A stretch of 12,246 nt of DNA, taken from contig DATLFS010000065.1 in NCBI GenBank assembly GCA_035540935.1, forward strand, positions 1 to 12,246, read 5' to 3'. Position numbers and translations under genes: made by a program. The notes under the pieces were generated by a model. That model had not been told where the DNA came from, did not search any database, and was given only the letters and a program-made list of their open reading frames with translations. The DNA is from DATLFS01 sp035540935. GTDB lineage: Bacteria; Actinomycetota; CADDZG01; WHSQ01. Of this stretch, positions 8,047-12,246 are shown piece by piece. Positions within the stretch are counted from its first letter, which is position 1; each line of letters starts with the position of its first letter.

Positions 8047-9306
8047 TCAGGTGCCTTCCTCCCACGACTCCAGGTAGCTGCGCTGCTCCGACGTCAGCTC
8101 GTCGATGCGGACGCCCATCGTCTCGAGCTTGAGCCGGGCGACGTCTTTGTCGATCTCGACGGGCACGCCGTAGACGCGCCGCTCGAGCGATGCGTGCTCC
8201 TTCGCCACCCACTCGACGCAGAGCGCCTGGTTGGCGAAGGACATGTCCATGACCGACGCGGGATGGCCCTCCGCGGCCGCGAGGTTCACGAGCCTTCCGT
8301 CGGAGAGCACGTAGATCCGGCGCTCGCCGAGCGAGAACTCCTCGACCTCGGGTCGCGCCTCCCGCGTCGCGGTCGCCATCGATCGGAGTGTCTTCAGATC
8401 TATCTCGATGTCGAAGTGCCCGGCGTTCGCAAGGATCGCGCCGTCCTTCATCACCTCGAAGTGGTCGCCGCGCAGCACGTGCTTGTTGCCGGTGACCGTG
8501 ACGAAGATGTCTCCCTGGCTCGCCGCCTCTACCCCGGGCAGGACGCGCAGGCCGTCCATCGCCGCCTCGAGCGCGCGGGTGGGATCGACCTCGGTCACGA
8601 CGACGTCGGCGCCCATTCCGCGGGCACGGGCCGCGACGCCGCGGCCGCACATGCCGTAACCGCACACGACGACGGTCTTGCCGGCGAGCAGGACGTTCGT
8701 GGCGCGGATGATGCCGTCGATCGCGCTCTGTCCGGTCCCGTAGCGGTTGTCGAACAGGTGCTTCGTGTCCGCATTGTTGACGCCGACGATCGGGTAGGCG
8801 AGCACGCCCTTCTCCTCCATCGAGCGCAGCCTGATGATGCCGGTCGTCGTCTCCTCCGTGCCGCCGAGGATGCCGGAGAGCTCGTCCGGCCGCTGCTGGT
8901 GGAGGACCGTCACCAGATCACACCCGTCGTCCATCGTGATCATCGGCCGGCGGTCGAGAACGGCCTTTATGTGTCCGTAGTACTCCGACTCCCCGACGCC
9001 GCGCACCGCGAAGGTCGGGATCTCGTAGTCGTGGACGAGCGCGGCCGCGGTCGCATCCTGCGTCGACAACGGGTTCGACGCGCACAGAGCCACGTCCGCG
9101 CCGCCCGCCTGCAGCGTGCGCATCAGGTTCGCCGTCTCCGTCGTGACGTGGAGGCAAGCGGCTATACGGATCCCGTCGAGCGGCCGCTCCTTCTCGAACC
9201 GCTCTCGGATCCGCTGCAGGACCGGCATCTGGCGATCGGCCCATTCGATGCGGCGCTTGCCGTCGGCGGCCATGTGCGGGTCGCGGATGTCTGATGGAAC
9301 CGTCAT
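8047..9306 (-). CDS. ahcY: S-adenosylhomocysteine hydrolase, short archaeal/Thermotoga-like type
   Basis: Cytosolic NAD-dependent enzyme that splits S-adenosylhomocysteine, the inhibitory product of methyltransferases, into adenosine and homocysteine. The product has 419 aa: substrate motif HVTTETANL (53-61), NPLSTQDATAAAL (78-90), DDGCD (126-130), TEETTTG (150-156), K182 in NADTKHLFDN, and the NAD-binding GYGMCGRG (216-223). It then shows NAGHFDIEID and AAAEGHPASVMDMSF. It lacks the roughly 40-residue insertion of mycobacterial SahH (495 aa). It also lacks the C-terminal YRY, ending instead in LTSEQRSYLESWEEGT as archaeal enzymes do. The start ATG overlaps the preceding stop (ATGA), and GAGGAG lies seven bases upstream. 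Position after the isomerase matches actinobacterial gene order. Confidence 0.96.
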   Translation of the reverse strand: MTVPSDIRDPHMAADGKRRIEWADRQMPVLQRIRERFEKERPLDGIRIAACLHVTTETANLMRTLQAGGADVALCASNPLSTQDATAAALVHDYEIPTFAVRGVGESEYYGHIKAVLDRRPMITMDDGCDLVTVLHQQRPDELSGILGGTEETTTGIIRLRSMEEKGVLAYPIVGVNNADTKHLFDNRYGTGQSAIDGIIRATNVLLAGKTVVVCGYGMCGRGVAARARGMGADVVVTEVDPTRALEAAMDGLRVLPGVEAASQGDIFVTVTGNKHVLRGDHFEVMKDGAILANAGHFDIEIDLKTLRSMATATREARPEVEEFSLGERRIYVLSDGRLVNLAAAEGHPASVMDMSFANQALCVEWVAKEHASLERRVYGVPVEIDKDVARLKLETMGVRIDELTSEQRSYLESWEEGT

Positions 9307-10394
9307 GTCGTCACTCCTCTTTCGGTGGCTCGGATCAGATCTCTCTTGAGTCGTTCGATGGCATCTACAGGACCAGGGTCGACCGCGTTCAGCAGCGCGG
9401 CATAGATCGCGGCGAGCTGCGTGAGCGTCACGAGGTGGAACAAGCGCGCCGTCGCCGAGTCGCCTTCGGCCCACACCTCGAGAGCGTCGGCGACATGGGG
9501 GCGCACGAGGCGGCGGGTGGCGTCGAGCCGCGCCGCGATCCGCGGGTCCTCGTGCGGGTCGCGGAGGAACAACGCGCTCATGTGCAGTTGCGTTACGCCG
9601 GTCATCGTGCTCCAACCGGCGATCTCGTTGTGGTTCATCTCCGGGACCTCGTTCCAGAACGCGGGTTGCTTCGCGTACTCGTTCACGTCGCACTTGGCAC
9701 GGTAGGCGGCGGCGGCGCCGATCCCGCGTCCGCCGTAGAAAACCGGGGCGCGCCCGGCGATGATGCGCGCCAGTTGCTTCGCCGGGTTCTCCGCGGTGGG
9801 AACGTCACGGCGCGCCGTGACGGTCAGGCCATCTACGACCTCTATCGCCTCCGTCACGTCCTCGCGCATGTCCGGCGCGAGCCCCAGCGTCTGCAGGACG
9901 GCCACGAGAGGCAAGGCGAGAAATCCGAGTGAGGCGCGGGGTTGCGCGCCGCCCGGCACCGACACGAGCGCGCAGCCGGAAGTCGCGGCCGCCGCCGACA
10001 GCTCTCCGCCCGAGGCGACCGCGACGAGTCGAGCGCCGCGATCGTGCGCCGCCCGGAAGGCGTCGAGCGTCTCCTCGGTGTTCCCGGAGTACGAGACCGC
10101 GAACACGAGCGAGTTGCGGCCGACCCACTCCGGCAGCGGGGCATAGCCCTTCACCACCGCGATCGGGACGGGCAGCCGCGCCTCGAGCAGCGTACGGAGC
10201 ACATCGCCGGCGAACCCCGATCCGCCGATCCCGAGCACCACGACGTTCTCGACCCCGTCCGCCACCGGCAGGCCGCGGACGTCGGCGCCGAGCTCCCACG
10301 CCTGTGTCATCTGATCGGCGAAGCGCTCGATGGTCGCGAGCACGCCGAGCGAGTCGAAACGGTCGACGGTCGTCGCGTCGTCGAGGTCGATCAA
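9303..10394 (-). CDS. SIS-domain bifunctional phosphoglucose/phosphomannose isomerase
   Basis: Cytosolic sugar-phosphate isomerase interconverting fructose-6-P with glucose-6-P and mannose-6-P, by family. With a TTG start at 10394 it has 363 aa. The N-terminal SIS half contains GIGGSG (55-60) and the phosphate-binding SYSGNTEET (101-109). The C-terminal half (about 200-355) matches the bacterial PGI/PMI C-terminal domain, with E249 and H255 in the catalytic EVPEMNHNEI stretch. The start is inferred from the MIDLDD beginning typical of relatives. TTG overlaps the stop of the Trm112-like gene by four bases (TTGA), so translation is probably coupled; no good Shine-Dalgarno exists. The open frame continues upstream to 10526, but that part is antisense-like Arg-rich translation of the Trm112 gene. 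With the mutase it supplies mannose-1-P. The M. tuberculosis counterpart by position is Rv3256c. Confidence 0.9.
   Translation of the reverse strand: MIDLDDATTVDRFDSLGVLATIERFADQMTQAWELGADVRGLPVADGVENVVVLGIGGSGFAGDVLRTLLEARLPVPIAVVKGYAPLPEWVGRNSLVFAVSYSGNTEETLDAFRAAHDRGARLVAVASGGELSAAAATSGCALVSVPGGAQPRASLGFLALPLVAVLQTLGLAPDMREDVTEAIEVVDGLTVTARRDVPTAENPAKQLARIIAGRAPVFYGGRGIGAAAAYRAKCDVNEYAKQPAFWNEVPEMNHNEIAGWSTMTGVTQLHMSALFLRDPHEDPRIAARLDATRRLVRPHVADALEVWAEGDSATARLFHLVTLTQLAAIYAALLNAVDPGPVDAIERLKRDLIRATERGVTT
9314..9319 (-). promoter_or_regulatory. Shine-Dalgarno that sets the ahcY start
   Basis: GAGGAG on the minus strand ends seven bases before ATG 9306. The frame is open upstream to 9693, so this site and the ATGA overlap decide the start. 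Confidence 0.65.
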
Positions 10395-10558
10395 GGCTTC
10401 TCGGCTTCGTCGATCAGCATCACGGGGATGCCCTCTCGCACCGGGTAGCGGTAGCCGCACTCGCCGCGACAGACGATGACCGACTCCTCCTCGAGGTACT
10501 CGACGCCACCGCGGCAATTGGGGCACGCAAGGATCTCGAGGAGCCGCTGGTCGAGCAT
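10391..10558 (-). CDS. Trm112-family (UPF0434) small zinc protein
   Basis: A 55-aa protein of the Trm112/YcaR family. It begins MLDQRLLEILACPNC and carries four Cys in two pairs, C12/C15 and C30/C34, expected to bind one zinc. It ends in the family's YPVREGIPVMLIDEA stretch (38-52). Eukaryotic and archaeal Trm112 proteins activate methyltransferases; the role of the bacterial ones is open. The neighbourhood offers a possible but unproven link: ahcY, which removes the methyltransferase product S-adenosylhomocysteine, is two genes downstream. The start ATG shares its A with the manB stop (TGATG), and a perfect AAGGAGGT lies just upstream inside manB. Its own stop overlaps the TTG start of the isomerase gene. 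Confidence 0.9.
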   Translation of the reverse strand: MLDQRLLEILACPNCRGGVEYLEEESVIVCRGECGYRYPVREGIPVMLIDEAEKP

Positions 10559-11898
10559 CAGATACCTCCTTGGATCACGGCGAGGACCTCGTCGCGCCGC
10601 GCCTCCATCAGCTCCGGCGTCTCCGCCTCGAGATTGAGACGCAGCAACGGCTCCGTGTTGGAGGGGCGGCAGTTGAACCACCAGTCTTCGAACTCGACCG
10701 TCAGCCCGTCCGTCTGATCCTGCTTCCCGTCGGAGTAGCGCTCCGCGAGCAGGTCGAGAACCGTCTGCTGATCGGCGACCTCGGTGTTGATCTCGCCGGA
10801 GGCGGAGTAGCGCTCGAACGGCTTCCTCAGTTCCGAGAGAGGTGCGGACGCCTCACTCAGCGCCTCGAGGACGAGCAGCGCCGCGATCATGCCGGAGTCG
10901 GCACGGAAGTTGTCGCGGAAGTAGTAGTGGCCGGAGTGCTCGCCCCCGAAGACGGCCCCGGTCTCGGCCATCACCTGTTTGATGAACGAATGCCCGACGC
11001 GCGTCCTTATCGGATGACCGCCGTTCTCCTCGACGACCTCCGGGACGGCCCACGAGCAGATCAGGTTGTAGATGACTTTCTCGCCCGGGAACTTCTTGAG
11101 CAGCCGCTCCGCGACCAGCGCGGTCGTGGTCGAACCGGAGATCAGCTCCGCCTTGTCGTCGACGAGGAACATCCGGTCGGCGTCTCCGTCGAATGCGATC
11201 CCGACGTCGCACCCACCCTCCAGCACGGCGCGCTGGAGGTCGACGAGGTTCGCGGCCTCGATGGGATTCGCCGGGTGGTTGGGGAAAGTCCCATCGAGCT
11301 CGAAGTAGAGAGGCACGATCTCGAACGGCAGCGACCGGAAGACGATCGGGACCGTCTTGCCGGCCATGCCGTTGCCGGCGTCGACCGCGACCTTCAAAGG
11401 TCGAAGCACGCTCTCGTCCACCAGGGAACGGCAGTGCGAGGCGTAGTCCTCGAGGATCTCCATCCCTTCGACCGCCGCCTCCAGTGGAGCGACGTCCGCC
11501 TCCTCCGCGAGGCGCCGGATGTCCTCGAGCCCGGACTCGCTCCCGATGGGCGCGGCGCCGGCCCGGCACGGCTTGATCCCGTTGTAGCGGGCCGGATTGT
11601 GCGACGCGGTGAACATCGCCGCCGGCAGATCGAGCTTGCCCGCGGCGAAGTAACAGGCGTCGGTCGAGACCTCGCCCACGTCGAGCACGCTGGCTCCGGC
11701 AGCCGTCGCGCCCTCGGCGAAGGCGGCCGCCAGGCGTGGGGAGGACGGCCGCATGTCCCTCCCCACGATGACCCGCTCGGAGCCCACGAAGCCCACGAAG
11801 GCGTTGCCTATACGGCGCGCCGCGTCTTCGTCCAGCTCGCCCGGATACACACCCCGAACGTCGTATGCCTTGAAGATCGTTCTCAGGTCCCGCTTCAC
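10558..11898 (-). CDS. manB: Phosphomannomutase/phosphoglucomutase
   Basis: Alpha-D-phosphohexomutase converting mannose-6-P to mannose-1-P (often also glucose-6-P to glucose-1-P), the step before GDP-mannose. In actinobacteria GDP-mannose feeds mannosylated lipids, glycans and glycoproteins. The 446-aa product has the full four-domain layout: FKAYDVRG near the start (9-16), the active-site serine loop TASHNP (97-102, S99 phosphorylated), the magnesium loop DGDADR (237-242), the sugar-binding loop GEHSGH (319-324) and the phosphate-binding loop RPSNTEP (411-417). GTG 11898 is chosen because the conserved sequence begins there, although the frame is open to 12153. There is no Shine-Dalgarno; instead TACACT lies seven bases upstream, fitting a leaderless transcript. 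It heads the operon with the Trm112-like, isomerase and ahcY genes and is divergent from whiB. Confidence 0.95.
   Translation of the reverse strand: MKRDLRTIFKAYDVRGVYPGELDEDAARRIGNAFVGFVGSERVIVGRDMRPSSPRLAAAFAEGATAAGASVLDVGEVSTDACYFAAGKLDLPAAMFTASHNPARYNGIKPCRAGAAPIGSESGLEDIRRLAEEADVAPLEAAVEGMEILEDYASHCRSLVDESVLRPLKVAVDAGNGMAGKTVPIVFRSLPFEIVPLYFELDGTFPNHPANPIEAANLVDLQRAVLEGGCDVGIAFDGDADRMFLVDDKAELISGSTTTALVAERLLKKFPGEKVIYNLICSWAVPEVVEENGGHPIRTRVGHSFIKQVMAETGAVFGGEHSGHYYFRDNFRADSGMIAALLVLEALSEASAPLSELRKPFERYSASGEINTEVADQQTVLDLLAERYSDGKQDQTDGLTVEFEDWWFNCRPSNTEPLLRLNLEAETPELMEARRDEVLAVIQGGI
10564..10571 (-). promoter_or_regulatory. Perfect Shine-Dalgarno of the Trm112-like gene
   Basis: AAGGAGGT on the minus strand, inside the 3' end of manB, ends five bases before ATG 10558. 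It fixes the start of the 55-aa gene, whose frame is open further upstream. Confidence 0.75.
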
Positions 11899-11905
11899 GC
11901 CAGCG

Positions 11906-11911
11906 AGTGTA
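11906..11911 (-). promoter_or_regulatory. Candidate -10 element of manB (leaderless type)
   Basis: TACACT on the minus strand, then exactly seven bases, then GTG. This matches the TAnnnT-N7-RTG layout of leaderless actinobacterial transcripts, and no Shine-Dalgarno precedes the GTG. No -35 is recognisable in the G-rich DNA upstream. Confidence 0.45.
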
Positions 11912-11960
11912 GTTGACCCCCTCGCGACGCCCCCCGTTGCGCCGCGGCGGAAAATCGCCA

Positions 11961-11989
11961 TTGACGCGCGGCCGGTTCGCTGGAAGCAT
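11961..11989 (+). promoter_or_regulatory. Candidate promoter of whiB
   Basis: TTGACG (11961-11966) is a good -35, followed by 17 bases and the weak -10 AAGCAT (11984-11989). The ATG is nine bases further, so the leader would be only two or three bases. GGGAG sits directly against the ATG with no spacing and cannot act as a normal Shine-Dalgarno. Confidence 0.38.
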
Positions 11990-11998
11990 CGGCGGGAG

Positions 11999-12246
11999 AT
12001 GACGAACCCGGTGCTCGAGCAGGAACAGACGGAATGGCGGGAGCAGGCGGCCTGCCTGCAGTACCCGGCCATCCTGTTCTTCGGGGTCGACGATGCCGAA
12101 TCCCCCGCCGAGCGCCGCTCCCGTGAGGAGAACGCGAAACTCGTCTGCGCCACCTGCGGGGTCCGCCGGGAGTGCCTCGACTACGCCCTCGACGCCCGGG
12201 AGCCCTACGGCATCTGGGGCGGCCTCACTGAGCTGGAGCGCAAGGC
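11999..12246 (+). CDS. whiB2: WhiB-family iron-sulfur transcription factor (partial, cut by window end)
   Basis: WhiB proteins are small actinobacterial regulators that bind a 4Fe-4S cluster through four Cys and usually act with the main sigma factor. The visible 82 codons show W13-R-E-Q-A-A-C19 followed by LQYPAILFF (20-28), then C50, C53 and C59 in the C-xx-C-x5-C arrangement. The beta-turn GIWGGLTE (71-78) follows, and the protein begins its basic C-terminal part (ELERKA) where the window ends. All four cluster Cys are present. The family assignment is firm. The subfamily name WhiB2/WblB (cell division and sporulation septation) is inferred from its place beside manB, as in mycobacteria. 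GTG 12011 is an alternative start, since GGGAG lies 12 bases before it. Confidence 0.9.
   Translation, partial: MTNPVLEQEQTEWREQAACLQYPAILFFGVDDAESPAERRSREENAKLVCATCGVRRECLDYALDAREPYGIWGGLTELERK

Noticed and set aside
8006..8665. Upstream extension of the lysyl oxidase-like frame to 8665
   Set aside because: This part is an out-of-frame reading of ahcY. The signal peptide begins at GTG 8005, which marks the true start.
7681..9294. Plus-strand open frame of 537 aa opposite the lysyl oxidase-like and ahcY genes
   Set aside because: It crosses two confidently assigned genes and their intergenic gap, has an Arg-rich low-complexity start and no family resemblance. This is the long antisense frame expected in GC-rich DNA.
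10570..11916. Plus-strand open frame of 448 aa opposite manB
   Set aside because: It is antisense to a fully conserved mutase and shows no domain signature or ribosome-binding site.
11899..12153. Upstream extension of the manB frame to 12153
   Set aside because: It lies opposite the start of whiB, and the mutase homology starts at GTG 11898.

Overview
The window is a GC-rich stretch of about 12.2 kb that looks like the chromosome of an actinobacterium (Actinomycetota). The main evidence is a WhiB-family gene at the right edge, which is essentially an actinobacterial family (actinophages aside), and a gene order known from actinobacterial chromosomes: whiB2, manB, (Trm112), SIS isomerase, sahH, then comF and secA. 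In Mycobacterium tuberculosis these genes lie in the same neighbourhood (whiB2/Rv3260c, pmmA/Rv3257c, Rv3256c, sahH/Rv3248c, mtrAB-lpqB, Rv3242c, Rv3241c, secA1/Rv3240c). Several differences suggest a lineage far from Mycobacterium, but the species cannot be named from the sequence.

Left part (1-5267), all on the minus strand. Transcription runs from comF (double-zinc-finger phosphoribosyltransferase-like) through an orphan NarL/FixJ response regulator to secA (preprotein translocase ATPase, complete with its C-terminal zinc motif). After secA comes a secreted, Asp/Asn/Gly- and Lys-rich protein with an LPFTG sortase signal and a strong hairpin behind it. The ribosome hibernation factor gene that sits between comF and secA in mycobacteria is absent, and the response regulator occupies that place.

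Centre (5268-8005). A plus-strand pair encodes an MscS-type mechanosensitive channel and a DUF3237-like small protein. It starts divergently from comF across a short spacer that holds an 18-bp perfect palindrome. Converging on it from the right is a minus-strand gene for an exported protein with a C-terminal lysyl oxidase domain. The copper-binding HxHxH and both residues that form the lysine tyrosylquinone cofactor in animal lysyl oxidase are present. This is the most interesting gene in the window.

Right part (8047-12246). A tightly coupled minus-strand operon runs manB (phosphomannomutase/phosphoglucomutase), Trm112-like zinc protein, SIS-family phosphoglucose/phosphomannose isomerase, ahcY (S-adenosylhomocysteine hydrolase of the short, archaeal/Thermotoga-like type). 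The junctions overlap by 1 or 4 bases; the lysyl oxidase gene follows 41 bases later and may belong to the same transcript. The isomerase and mutase together would connect fructose-6-P, mannose-6-P and mannose-1-P to supply GDP-mannose for glycans. The truncated whiB gene is divergent from manB.

The heads of several transcription units (manB, whiB, comF, secA) have -10-like hexamers so close to the start codon that the mRNAs would be leaderless or nearly so, whereas most genes further along have clear Shine-Dalgarno sequences. There are no tRNA or rRNA genes, CRISPR arrays, insertion sequences or phage genes that I can see.
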